Part shown: piece after piece, positions 37,101 through 44,435 of the stretch | Numbering within the stretch: position 1 is the stretch's first letter | Layout: each line of letters starts with the position of its first letter | From: Streptomyces roseirectus | Lineage (GTDB): Bacteria > Actinomycetota > Actinomycetes > Streptomycetales > Streptomycetaceae | Direction: 5' to 3' | DNA length: 64,000 nucleotides | Assembly: GCF_014489635.1 (NCBI RefSeq) | Contig: NZ_CP060828.1 | Location: 558,001 to 622,000, forward strand | The notes under the pieces: generated by a model | Database searches by the model: none | Told to the model about the DNA's origin: nothing | Seen by the model: the letters and a program-made list of their open reading frames with translations, nothing else | Program-made: the position numbers and the translations under genes

Positions 37101-39316
37101 CGTGGCAGCACGTGACGGTCACGCTGGACGGGGCGACCGGGACGCTGGTCCTGTACGCCGACGGCGTCGAGGTGGCCCGCACGACGACCACCGTCAAGCC
37201 GTCCGAGCTGTACGACGCGGCCAAGGACTACTCCGGTTACATCGGCAAGTCCCTGTACGCGGCGGACCCGGCGTTCGCCGGTGAGGTGGACGACTTCCGG
37301 ATCTACGGGCGGGCGCTGACGGCCGCCGAGGTGATGGAGATCAGCGGCAACACGACGGGCGTCGCCCGCGTGACGCTGCCGCAGCTGAAGACCGACGCGA
37401 TCGTCTCCGACGGCAAGGTCACCCTGCCGGTGAAGCCGGGCACCGATCTGCGGCGCCTGGCACCGGAGTTCACCCTCGCCCGCGGCGCCGCGATCAGCCC
37501 CGCCTCGGGCAGCGTCCAGGACTTCACCAGGCCGGTGACGTACACGGTGACCGGCGGCGACGGCCAGAAGCGCGCCTGGACCGTGTCGGCCGTCGTCATG
37601 AAGAGCCCGGTTCTGCCGGGGCTCAACGCCGACCCGAACATCGTCCGCTTCGGCGACACCTTCTACCTCTACCCGACGACGGACGGCTTCGAGGGCTGGA
37701 GCGGTACGCGGTTCAAGGCGTACTCGTCGAAGGACCTCGTGCACTGGACGGACCACGGCGTGATCCTGGACCTCGGTCCGGACGTCTCCTGGGCGGACAG
37801 CAGGGCGTGGGCACCGACGATCGCGGAGCGGGACGGGAAGTACTACTTCTACTACAGCGCCGACGCGAACATCGGTGTCGCCGTCTCCGACTCCCCGACC
37901 GGCCCGTTCAAGGACCCCCTGGGCAAACCCCTCCTGAAGGCGGGGCAGTTGCCGGGCCAGATGATCGACCCGGCGGCGTTCACGGACGACGACGGCACGA
38001 CCTACCTGTACTGGGGCAACGGGCACGCGTACGTGGCGAAGCTGAACGCGGACATGACGTCCCTCGACATGTCGACGTTCAAGGAGATCACTCCGAGCGG
38101 CTACAACGAGGGCACGTTCGTCGTGAAGCGCAAGGGCACGTACTACTTCATGTGGTCGGAGAACGACACGCGGGACGTCGACTACCGCGTCGCGTACGCC
38201 ACCGGGCCCTCCCCGACGGGTCCGTGGACCAAGCGGGGCCTGATCCTGGAGAAGGACCTCTCCCTCGGCATCAAGGGTCCGGGGCACCACTCGGTCGTCC
38301 AGGTCCCGAACTCCGACGACTGGTACATCGCCTACCACCGCTTCGCGATCCCCGGCGGCGACGGCACGCACCGCGAAACGACCCTCGACAAGCTGGAGTT
38401 CGACGCGGATGGCCTGATCAAGAAGGTCGTGCCGACCCTCTCCAGCATCGACCCGGTGACGGTCGTGCACGCGGGGGCGGACGTCTCCGGCACCGAGGGC
38501 GCGCCGATCGCGCTGACCGGCACCGTCTCCGGCGCGCCGGGCGCGAAGTGGTCCGTCGAGGGCGGCGCGCCGTGCAAGGTCGCCGACCCCGCCCAGGCCC
38601 GGACGACGGTGACGTGCGCCGACAACGGCACGTTCCAGCTCGCCCTCGCGGGCGGCGGCAGCCGGGACACGCTGAAGGTGACGGTCGCCAACGCGGCGCC
38701 GGTCATCACCAAGGCGTCGGGCTCGTCCCCGGTGTCGGTCGGCCGGCCGGCGTCGGTGACGGCCGCGTTCACCGACGCGGGCGCCCGTGACACGCACACC
38801 TGCACCATCGACTGGGCCGACGGCAGCACGCCGTACACCGGCCCCGTGTGCAAGGCCGAGCACCGGTACACGTCGGCGGGCGTCCGCCGTCCGGTCGTCA
38901 CCGTGAAGGACGACGACGGCGGCAGCGCGCGGACGGTCCTGCCGGAGGTGGTCGTGTACGACCGTGCGGCGGGCGGCGCGTCGGGCGCGGGCATGGTGCT
39001 CTCGCCGCAGGGCCGCTCGACGTTCTCCTTCTCGGCCGCGTACGGCGCGAAGGCGACCGTCCCGGCGAGCCGTGTCACGTTCGCCGCGCCCGGTGTGGCG
39101 CTGCGCGGCACCGGCTCCGACTGGCTGGTGGTAACCGGCAAGCAGGCCGTCCACCAGGGTTCCGGCACGGTGAACAAGGCGTCCGGCTACGCCTTCCGGA
39201 TCACCGTCGTGGACGGCCCCGACACCTTCCGGATCAAGGTCTGGCAGAAGTCGACGGGCAAGGTCGTGTACGACGGCGGCGGCAAGGCCGGCGGGAAGAT
39301 CACCGTGGGCCGCTGA
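34196..39316 (+). CDS. Secreted 1706-residue glycosidase with two GH43 domains and two LamG domains
   Basis: A signal peptide (to about residue 42, VVSARAAD) is followed by LamG 1 (about 45-255) and two atrophied Ig-like repeats (ITWSSDNPDAVSATGAV, VTWTSSDPAVVSADGIV). GH43 domain A spans about 445-770, with Asp in RDPFIIR, Asp in VIDSTVI and Glu in AAEGPLVF. An Ig-like segment, LamG 2 (about 838-1048, with an HGGHGGHG run) and another linker come next. GH43 domain B spans about 1140-1420, with Asp in NADPNIVRF, Asp in MIDPAAFTDDDG and Glu in NEGTFVV. A PKD-like part and a C-terminal beta domain end the protein. Both catalytic domains keep the Asp-Asp-Glu triad, so both may be active. Arabinan or arabinogalactan side chains are likely substrates. 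AGGGAA precedes ATG 34196. Confidence 0.9.
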   Translation: MPHIAPPGSRSRARHLVGRLAGLTAASLVIGLAAPVVSARAADADSLTEGLALWYKLDASSGTATVPDASGHGRDGVLNGTGAFADGLAFNGTDTYVKVPDDVMKGMDAISVSFDVRMDASQQAPYFLYGFGNTSGTAGDGYLFTTGNALRTSIASGNWSTEQNTRADDGHNLARGVWKHLTYTQSGTTGILYEDGAEVGRNTSLSLTPGSIGGGRTTANYLGKSVYPGDKLFQGKIRDFRVYDRALTNSEVETLSLPVATEGVAADKAALTLGDTTGVTQNLTLPKSGPAGGSAITWSSDNPDAVSATGAVTRPAAGQPDGRATLTATIRKGPVSDTKTFEVTVLPMFDDATAVEQAAGSLTVHNLDDARGNLTLPATGDFGTKVTWTSSDPAVVSADGIVHRPAHGAGATTADLTATVTKGSARTTRTLTAKVPELPAAQKPEGYLFSYFTGEGTSDGEQLYFGLSKGNDPLHWRELNDGRPVLTSSLGEQGLRDPFIIRSPEGDKFYQIATDLKIYGNGDWDASQRTGSKSIMVWESTDLTHWTNQRLVRVSPDSAGNTWAPEAYYDAKLGEYVVFWASKLYDNEAHSGDTYNRMMYATTRDFYTFSEPKVWIDRGYSVIDSTVIREGGTYYRLSKDERNNSSSTPNSKFIFEEKSDSLLSTSWTPVAEGIGKGAMSAAEGPLVFKSNTEDKWYAFLDEFGGRGYIPFETTDLDKGVWTPSTDYDLPARPRHGTVLPVTKAEYDRLLRAYQPDQLIESVQNVSVKTRTGQAPVLPATVLARYADGVERPEAVTWDAVPADAYGRPGTFEVKGKLADGTSVTAAVTVSAEGPDVPADLLVHYKFDEAKGDIAVDSSGHGGHGGHGTYVGSPSFGTGVHGGSVKLSGGSYVRIPNGVLKDASSVTVSTYAKWQGGANFQWLFGLGPNSDKYLFATPSNGGSTLYSAITKASWSAESKLTGNAALTPGTWQHVTVTLDGATGTLVLYADGVEVARTTTTVKPSELYDAAKDYSGYIGKSLYAADPAFAGEVDDFRIYGRALTAAEVMEISGNTTGVARVTLPQLKTDAIVSDGKVTLPVKPGTDLRRLAPEFTLARGAAISPASGSVQDFTRPVTYTVTGGDGQKRAWTVSAVVMKSPVLPGLNADPNIVRFGDTFYLYPTTDGFEGWSGTRFKAYSSKDLVHWTDHGVILDLGPDVSWADSRAWAPTIAERDGKYYFYYSADANIGVAVSDSPTGPFKDPLGKPLLKAGQLPGQMIDPAAFTDDDGTTYLYWGNGHAYVAKLNADMTSLDMSTFKEITPSGYNEGTFVVKRKGTYYFMWSENDTRDVDYRVAYATGPSPTGPWTKRGLILEKDLSLGIKGPGHHSVVQVPNSDDWYIAYHRFAIPGGDGTHRETTLDKLEFDADGLIKKVVPTLSSIDPVTVVHAGADVSGTEGAPIALTGTVSGAPGAKWSVEGGAPCKVADPAQARTTVTCADNGTFQLALAGGGSRDTLKVTVANAAPVITKASGSSPVSVGRPASVTAAFTDAGARDTHTCTIDWADGSTPYTGPVCKAEHRYTSAGVRRPVVTVKDDDGGSARTVLPEVVVYDRAAGGASGAGMVLSPQGRSTFSFSAAYGAKATVPASRVTFAAPGVALRGTGSDWLVVTGKQAVHQGSGTVNKASGYAFRITVVDGPDTFRIKVWQKSTGKVVYDGGGKAGGKITVGR

Positions 39317-39332
39317 GCCCGGACGGCACGCG

Positions 39333-39385
39333 AGGCGGGTCCGTACCCCGGGGGGCTCCACCCCTGGTGTACGGGCCCGCCTTTT
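39333..39385 (+). terminator. Rho-independent terminator after the GH43 gene
   Basis: A 14-bp stem (39333-39346 with 39369-39382, one G-U pair) is followed by a T run (CTTTTTC), which is rare in such GC-rich DNA and makes this the most classical terminator in the window. Confidence 0.88.
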
Positions 39386-39542
39386 TCAGGGCGCCCCGGT
39401 GCGTGCCAGGACTCCCCAGTGATCCTGGACCGGCTTCCGGGGCAGGTGTGCCCTGCGCGGCGGTCACCAGCATGCGGCACACGTCGGGCGCGTGTCGTTG
39501 GCACACGGTCCACAGGCGTGACGCACTGCGTCCACCGGCCGT

Positions 39543-40535
39543 CTACAGCGCGTCGGCCGTCGACAATTCCGCCCGGCCGGCGTGGGCGCGCACGTCGCTC
39601 GGCGTGTCGCCGTACGCGGCGCGGAAGGCGCGGGTGAACTCGGCGGCGCGCGGGAAGCCCCAGCGGGCGGCGACCGCGTGGATGGGGAGGTCGCGCAGCG
39701 CCGGGTCGGCGAGGTCGCGGCGGGCGTTCTTCAGGCGCTGCTCGCGCAGGTAGGAGGCGACCGTCAGGCCCTCCTCCTGGAACAGGCGGTACAGGTAGCT
39801 GCGGGAGACGTGGTGGGCCGCCGCGATCGCCGCCGGGGTGAGGTCGGGGTCGGCGAGGTTGCGCCGCACGAACTCCTTGATCCGCAGGGTCAGCGCACGC
39901 GCCCGTGTCTCCGGCGGCACCGCCCGCTCGGCGTCCAGCAGGTGCGCGAACAGGGCGGTGACGAGGTCGATGACGACCGTGCCGAGGCGGGCGGCGTCCG
40001 TCGGGCGGTAGGGGCTGGTGTCGTCGGCGAGCTGGATCAGGAACTGGGTGAGCAGCGCGCCGAGACCGGCGTCGCCGGGGACCCTGCCGAGGACCTTGTC
40101 CTCCGCGCGGCGGCCGGGCAGGACGACGGCGCTGCGGGGTATCTCGACGCCGACGATCGACACCGGGTCGGGGCCCGTGGACACCTCGAACGCCTTCGAC
40201 GAGTGGCTGACGTGCAGGTCCTTGACGCGGTAGGCGGCCCTGCGCTCGCCCCAGTCGGCGGCGCCCTCGCCGCGCAGCAGCAGGGACAGGTGGTAGACCT
40301 CGGGGTCCGACTGGCGCATCAGGCGCGGGGTGCGGTGGAAGACGAGGTGATCGAAGGTGGCCGGCCAGATCGTCACCTCGCCCAGTCCGATGAGGCGTTG
40401 GACGCCGTGGTAGTCGGCCGCGCGGGTGCTGTGCAGCCGCATGGGCGCGTGGGTGCGGCCGAGCCGTTCCGTCCATGCCTCGAACCGGTCGGCGGGGGGC
40501 AGATCCTTCGTTCTCAGCACCGATTCGTGGAGCAT
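39543..40535 (-). CDS. AraC-family transcriptional regulator
   Basis: 330 residues. The N-terminal AraC-binding-like domain (VLRTKDLPPADRFEAWTERL, then SLLLRGEGAADWGER and a phenobarbital-operon-like middle) is followed by the two helix-turn-helices: LTPAAIAAAHHVSRSYLYRL and LPIHAVAARWGFPRAAEFTRAF, ending with YGDTPSDVRAHA. The layout is that of actinobacterial AraC proteins with a cupin-like sensor. ATG 40535 starts at the typical family N-terminus; a GTG at 40553 would overlap the MFS gene. It follows the MFS stop by 8 bases, so they are probably cotranscribed. Confidence 0.88.
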   Translation of the reverse strand: MLHESVLRTKDLPPADRFEAWTERLGRTHAPMRLHSTRAADYHGVQRLIGLGEVTIWPATFDHLVFHRTPRLMRQSDPEVYHLSLLLRGEGAADWGERRAAYRVKDLHVSHSSKAFEVSTGPDPVSIVGVEIPRSAVVLPGRRAEDKVLGRVPGDAGLGALLTQFLIQLADDTSPYRPTDAARLGTVVIDLVTALFAHLLDAERAVPPETRARALTLRIKEFVRRNLADPDLTPAAIAAAHHVSRSYLYRLFQEEGLTVASYLREQRLKNARRDLADPALRDLPIHAVAARWGFPRAAEFTRAFRAAYGDTPSDVRAHAGRAELSTADAL

Positions 40536-40543
40536 CCGGGTAG

Positions 40544-42592
40544 TCAACCACACGTCCCCGTAAAGGTTTTCGGCCGGTCGGCGCGCCTCGTGAGCGTGAG
40601 GAACCCGGCCACCGCAAGCGCCTGACAGCCCGCCGCCACCAGCAACGCGCCCTGCGTCGAGCAGACCACCGCCGCACCCGCGCCGAGCGCGTACCCACTC
40701 GTCTTCAGGCTGGCCCCCGTGGTGAAGATCTGCCCCCTCAGCCGCTCGGGCGCCTCCCTGTTCCGCACCCCGAACAACGCGACGAGCTGCGGCCCCGTCC
40801 CGAGCCCGGCGACCAGAGCACCGGCAAGCGGCCAGGCACCCGCGAGAAGAAACGCGACACCGAGCACGACGGTACTCCCGAGGAGCACGGCATCAGGGCT
40901 CGCCTTCGGCGGGCGGTGCGCCAGAGCGAGGTTCGCCGCGAGGGACGCTCCCGCGAGGACTGCGAGCAGGAACGCCCCCGCCCCCTCGCTCCCGAAGGCC
41001 CGCGCCCCCAGGACCGGGGTGACAGCCGTGAAAGCGCCGAGGCCGGCGTGGGAGACGGTGGAGGTGAAGGTGGCCCGGGCGAGGGGGCGGATCCGGACGA
41101 GGGCGGCGCATCCGGCACGGAGGTCGGTGAGGAGGGGGTGCCGGGTGGTGGAGGGCGCCGGGGTTGAGGAGGCGCGGGGTCGGCGCGGAGCTGAGAGGGC
41201 CGGGGGCCGGCGCGGGGACCGCAGGGCCAGGGAGCGGCGCGGGATAGAGAGGGCCAGGGGTAGACGCAGGGGCCACAGAGCCAAGGGGCGACGCGGGATG
41301 GAGACGGCCAGGGGCCTGCGCGGGACCCAACGGGCCGAGAGCCGGCCCAGCGTCCGCAGGGCCAGGGAGCGGTGCGAGGTCCGGAGGGTCGTGGGGTGGT
41401 GTGGGGCGGCCGGCATCGGGGGGCGGCTCGGGGTCGGGTGGGCCGGAGGCCGACGCGGGGCGACGGGTGTCGAGGGCCGGGTCCGCGCCTCGGCTCCCCG
41501 CCCGCCGAGGCTTCCGCTCCGCGCCGACTCCACACCACCCTCCGGCTCCGGCCACACACCCACACCTCCGCGCGGGGTCCGGACGGCCGGAGGCCGGCGC
41601 GGAGTGACAGACGTCGAGGGCCGGTTCTGCGCCTCGGCGCCCAGCCCGCCAAAGCTTCCGCGCAGCGTCGGCTCAACACCGCGCTCCGGCTCCGGCCACG
41701 CGCCCGCACCTCCGCGCGGGGTCGGTAGGGCCAGAGGTCGGCGCGGGGCGACGGGCGTCGAGGGCCGGGTCTGCGCCTCGGCGCCCAGCCCACCGAGACT
41801 TCCGCTCCGCGCCGGCTCAACACCGCACTCCGGCTCCGGCCACGCACCTCCGCGCGACGTCCCTCCCTCGCCACCCGTCGGTCCCGCGATCGCCGGCGGA
41901 ACAGGACCCGCCTCCGGCCCCGGAAGCCCGCACGCCCTCGGCTCGGGAGTCCCAGTCCCCGCCGCCCTCGTGGAGGTTCCCTCAGCCCGCCCCGCCCCGT
42001 GACCGCTACCCCGGCCCATCCCGTGACCGCTCCCCCTCCCCGGCAAAGTCCACGCCGCCGGCAACGCCGCCACGATGAGCCCGACAGCCGTCAGCAGCGC
42101 AGCCTCCGGCCCCGCCACCAGTGCTGCTCCCCCGGCCAGCGCGGGCCCCGCGAGTGCCGCGAACTCGTAGGACGCGGCGTCGAGGGCGGTGGCGCGGGGG
42201 AGGCGGTCCGGGGTGGTGAGGTGGGGGAGGCGGGAGGTCCAGCCGGAGGCCAGGGCGGGGGCGAAGACGCCGGCGAGGAGGGCGAGGGAGAGGGCGGCGG
42301 GGAGGGGTGGGCCGTCGAGGGCGGAGCGGAGCAGGAGCAGGGTGGTCGCGTATGCGGCCAGGGACACGGCGAGGAGGCGGCCCGGGTGTGGTGTGCGGTC
42401 CAGGAGGGCGCCGAGGAACGGGCCCCCGAGGGCCGCCGAGGCTGTGAGCGCCGCGAGGAGGGCCGAGCCGGTCGCGGCGGAGCCGGTGAGTGCTGTGCCG
42501 GTGAGGAGGAGGGCGGGGCCGGACATCTCGTCGCCGGTGCGCGCGGCGCCCGCGCCGAGGAGGTACCGGGCGAGCCCGTAACGTCTTTTCAT
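40544..42592 (-). CDS. MFS transporter with a roughly 300-residue repeat-built central loop
   Basis: 682 residues against about 400 expected. The N-terminal half (1-182) is normal: GDEMSGPALLLTGTAL, GALLDRTPHPGRLLAVSL (the MFS A-motif region) and six helices. Residues about 183-485 are an inserted Pro/Arg/Gly-rich segment with no hydrophobic helix. Within it, a 48-residue unit starting WPEPE occurs three times (251, 299, 347), and a 9-residue unit of the form LSIPRRPLA occurs eight times (403-474). The C-terminal half resumes with RIRPLARATFTSTVSHAGLG and six helices. The reading frame is kept throughout. The loop joins the two halves on the cytoplasmic side. Start ATG 42592 has a -10-like TAACGT 7 nt upstream (leaderless). 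The substrate is unknown; drug export is a guess. Confidence 0.8.
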   Translation of the reverse strand: MKRRYGLARYLLGAGAARTGDEMSGPALLLTGTALTGSAATGSALLAALTASAALGGPFLGALLDRTPHPGRLLAVSLAAYATTLLLLRSALDGPPLPAALSLALLAGVFAPALASGWTSRLPHLTTPDRLPRATALDAASYEFAALAGPALAGGAALVAGPEAALLTAVGLIVAALPAAWTLPGRGSGHGMGRGSGHGAGRAEGTSTRAAGTGTPEPRACGLPGPEAGPVPPAIAGPTGGEGGTSRGGAWPEPECGVEPARSGSLGGLGAEAQTRPSTPVAPRRPLALPTPRGGAGAWPEPERGVEPTLRGSFGGLGAEAQNRPSTSVTPRRPPAVRTPRGGVGVWPEPEGGVESARSGSLGGRGAEARTRPSTPVAPRRPPAHPTPSRPPMPAAPHHPTTLRTSHRSLALRTLGRLSARWVPRRPLAVSIPRRPLALWPLRLPLALSIPRRSLALRSPRRPPALSAPRRPRASSTPAPSTTRHPLLTDLRAGCAALVRIRPLARATFTSTVSHAGLGAFTAVTPVLGARAFGSEGAGAFLLAVLAGASLAANLALAHRPPKASPDAVLLGSTVVLGVAFLLAGAWPLAGALVAGLGTGPQLVALFGVRNREAPERLRGQIFTTGASLKTSGYALGAGAAVVCSTQGALLVAAGCQALAVAGFLTLTRRADRPKTFTGTCG
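41171..41386 (-). repeat. Eight tandem 27-bp (9-codon) repeats inside the MFS gene
   Basis: In the gene's frame the units are LRTSHRSLA, LRTLGRLSA, RWVPRRPLA, VSIPRRPLA, LWPLRLPLA, LSIPRRSLA, LRSPRRPPA and LSAPRRPRA (residues 403-474). They are contiguous, exactly 9 residues each and all end in Ala. They are degenerate rather than identical, so the expansion is not recent. The unit is strongly basic. Confidence 0.8.
41423..41842 (-). repeat. Three tandem 144-bp (48-codon) repeats inside the MFS gene
   Basis: Units begin at residues 251, 299 and 347 with WPEPECGVEP, WPEPERGVEP and WPEPEGGVES. Each continues with a GSLGGLGAEAQTRPSTPVAP-like stretch and an RRPxAxxTP end. The period is exactly 48 residues in both steps, the third copy is slightly shorter, and the copies are highly similar, suggesting fairly recent duplication. 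Confidence 0.85.
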
Positions 42593-42599
42593 GCGACCT

Positions 42600-42641
42600 A
42601 CGTTACGAAGTAACTCTATGTCGAGCCAAGGCCGTTACACT
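42600..42641. promoter_or_regulatory. Divergent MFS/CGNR promoters with a GTTAC-GAA-GTAAC palindrome
   Basis: GTTACGAAGTAAC (42602-42614) is a perfect 5-3-5 palindrome. On the minus strand it overlaps the -10 TAACGT (42605-42600), which has a -35 TTGGCT 18 bp upstream and lies 7 nt from the MFS start. On the plus strand TACACT (42636-42641) lies 7 nt before the CGNR ATG. A protein bound to the palindrome would block the MFS promoter. Confidence 0.55.
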
Positions 42642-42648
42642 CGCCCGC

Positions 42649-43227
42649 ATGGATCCCGACGACTGGTTCAGCCGCCACTCCCCCGCCCGCACCGCCCACC
42701 GCACGGTCGCCCTCGTCAACGTCCTCACGACCGGCGAGGCCGGACCGGAGGCGGTCGCGGCGGTCCTGCGGGAGTACGGCGAGGCGGATCCGCTGGACCT
42801 GGACGCGGCGGACGTCGCCGGGATGCGCGCGGCGGCCCGGCGACTGCGCGAAGTGTTCGCGGCGGGGAACGTCGACGAGGCCGCAGGCCGCCTCAACCAC
42901 CTCCTCGCGGACGCCTGCGGACCCGTGCGCCTCACCTCCCACGGCGGGCACACGCCCTGGCACCTCCACCTCGACCGCCACGACGAGGCGCCCTGGGCCG
43001 AGTGGTTCCTCGCGTCGTCCTGCATGACCCTGGCCGTCCTGCTGTGGGACCGCCAGCGCCCGCCGGGCGGCGTCTGCGCGTCCACGTCCTGCGCGAACGT
43101 CTTCCTCACCGGGACCAGCGGCACCCCCCGCCGCTACTGCGCCCCGCGCTGCGCGACCCGCGAACGCGTGGCCGCCCACCGCAAGGCCGCCCGCAATCCG
43201 GATGCGGACGGCACCGCGGCCTTCTAG
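42649..43227 (+). CDS. CGNR zinc-finger protein (ABATE domain), putative regulator
   Basis: 192 residues. The N-terminal stress-response ABATE-like domain (HRTVALVNVLTTGEAG, GMRAAARRLREVFAAG, LNHLLADACGPVRL) is followed by a zinc finger with the order C-x4-C ... C-x3-C: GVCASTSCANVFLTG and RYCAPRCATRERVAAHR. The usual CGNR tetrapeptide is CATR here. These proteins are thought to bind DNA or RNA. It is divergent from the MFS gene with a palindrome in between, so it is the best local candidate for that gene's regulator. ATG 42649 has a -10-like TACACT 7 nt upstream and no ribosome binding site. Confidence 0.82.
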   Translation: MDPDDWFSRHSPARTAHRTVALVNVLTTGEAGPEAVAAVLREYGEADPLDLDAADVAGMRAAARRLREVFAAGNVDEAAGRLNHLLADACGPVRLTSHGGHTPWHLHLDRHDEAPWAEWFLASSCMTLAVLLWDRQRPPGGVCASTSCANVFLTGTSGTPRRYCAPRCATRERVAAHRKAARNPDADGTAAF

Positions 43228-43237
43228 CCTGACCCGC

Positions 43238-43987
43238 ATGCCGGACGAGCAGTTCACGAACCCGAGCCTGGCCGCCCTCTACGACCCCCTCCACACCGAC
43301 CGCCCCGACCTCGGCGCCTACCTGGACATCGCCCGGGAGTTCAGCGCCCGTCAGATCCTGGACGTCGGCTGCGGCACCGGCACCCTCGCCCTGCTGCTCG
43401 CCGCCCAGGGCCACGACGTCACGGGCGTCGACCCGGCCCGCGCTTCGGTGGACGTCGCACGCGCCAAACCCGGCGCGGAAAGGGTCCGCTGGCTGGACGG
43501 CGACGCGACCACCCTGCCGGACGACGTGCACGTGGACCTCGCCCTCATGACCGGGAACGCCGCGCAGGCCGTCGTCGACGAGGACGTCTGGGAGGGCACC
43601 CTGCGCGGGGTGCGCGCGGCGCTGCGGCCCGGCGGCCGGTTCGTGTTCGAGACGCGGGATCCGGCGCGGCGGGCATGGGAGGAGTGGACCCCCGAGGAGT
43701 CGAGCCGCAGGGTCGAGGTGCCCGGCGTGGGGGCGGTGGAGACCTGGTACGAGGTGACGGAGGTCGCGCTGCCGCTGGTGACGTTCCGGACGACGTTCGT
43801 GGTGGCCGGGGAGGTGCTGACGTCGATGTCGACGCTGCGGTTCCGGGAGCGGGACGAGGTGGCGGCGGGCCTCGAACGGCACGGCTTCGGCGTCGAGGAG
43901 GTCAGGGGCGCCCCCGACCGGCCCGGCAGGGAGTTCGTGTTCTTCGCGCGGGCCCGCGCGGTGGTGGCGTCCGGCGGGGAGTCGTAG
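43238..43987 (+). CDS. Class I SAM-dependent methyltransferase
   Basis: 249 residues. Motif I ILDVGCGTGTLALLLA (residues about 40-55), the acidic end of strand 2 VTGVDPARASVDVARAK, motif II LDGDATTLPDDVHVDLALM and the post-II RPGGRFVFETRDP form a complete Rossmann-type SAM site. The C-terminal beta region (VETWYEVTEVALPLVTFRTT) resembles small-molecule methyltransferases of the UbiE/Mtase_25 type. The substrate is unknown. It starts 10 bases after the CGNR stop. A TAGCCT (43225-43230) overlapping that stop stands 7 nt before the ATG, suggesting its own leaderless promoter. Confidence 0.88.
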   Translation: MPDEQFTNPSLAALYDPLHTDRPDLGAYLDIAREFSARQILDVGCGTGTLALLLAAQGHDVTGVDPARASVDVARAKPGAERVRWLDGDATTLPDDVHVDLALMTGNAAQAVVDEDVWEGTLRGVRAALRPGGRFVFETRDPARRAWEEWTPEESSRRVEVPGVGAVETWYEVTEVALPLVTFRTTFVVAGEVLTSMSTLRFRERDEVAAGLERHGFGVEEVRGAPDRPGREFVFFARARAVVASGGES

Positions 43988-44021
43988 CGTCGGAGGGAGA
44001 GCGCCGGCGCAGGGAGCGGAC

Positions 44022-44435
44022 ATGCCCAGGTACATGACGAGGACCGCCCTGGCGGTGTGCGCGGTGGCGTCGCTGGCGGCGGCCGGCACGACGACGCCCC
44101 ACCCCGGCACGGCCTTGCCGGACTGCGCGGGCCGGGCGCTGACCCGTCCCGCCGACTACGTCCTGGCCTGCGGCGACGGCAACAGCCGGCTGACCTCCCT
44201 GCGCTGGACCCGCTGGGACTCCAGCGAGGCCCGGGGCCACGGCGTGAACGTCGTCAACGACTGCGTCCCCTACTGCGCGGCCGGGACCTTCCGCGCCTAC
44301 CCGGTCACCGTCCGCCTGCACGCCCCGAAGGCCCGGCACTACACCGAGGTGACCCTCACGTTCACCGCCGGCGCACCGGACCGGACCCCGCGCACGGTGA
44401 CGTACCCGCTGCCCGGCCCTGGCGCCCGCGGCTAG
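44022..44435 (+). CDS. Secreted small Cys-containing protein of unknown function
   Basis: 137 residues. A signal peptide (MTRTALAVCAVASLAAAGT) is followed by a mature domain with four cysteines (PDCAGRAL, YVLACGDGN, VNDCVPYCAAG), likely two disulfides. The motif YVLACGDGNSRLTSLRWTRW and the ending DCVPYCAAGTFRAYPVTVRL recur, as I recall, in many Streptomyces exported proteins of unknown role. ATG 44022 has AGGGAG 7 nt upstream. Its stop codon shares the four bases CTAG with the stop of the convergent cvnD1. Confidence 0.8.
   Translation: MPRYMTRTALAVCAVASLAAAGTTTPHPGTALPDCAGRALTRPADYVLACGDGNSRLTSLRWTRWDSSEARGHGVNVVNDCVPYCAAGTFRAYPVTVRLHAPKARHYTEVTLTFTAGAPDRTPRTVTYPLPGPGARG

Noticed and set aside
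33131..39361. A 2076-codon open frame on the minus strand
   Set aside because: Only the last 266 residues (the PP2C phosphatase) are protein-like. The rest is the antisense strand of the GH43 gene.
41171..41842. A CRISPR array, suggested by the regular repeats
   Set aside because: The repeats are contiguous, in frame and translated, with no spacers, and no cas genes are present.
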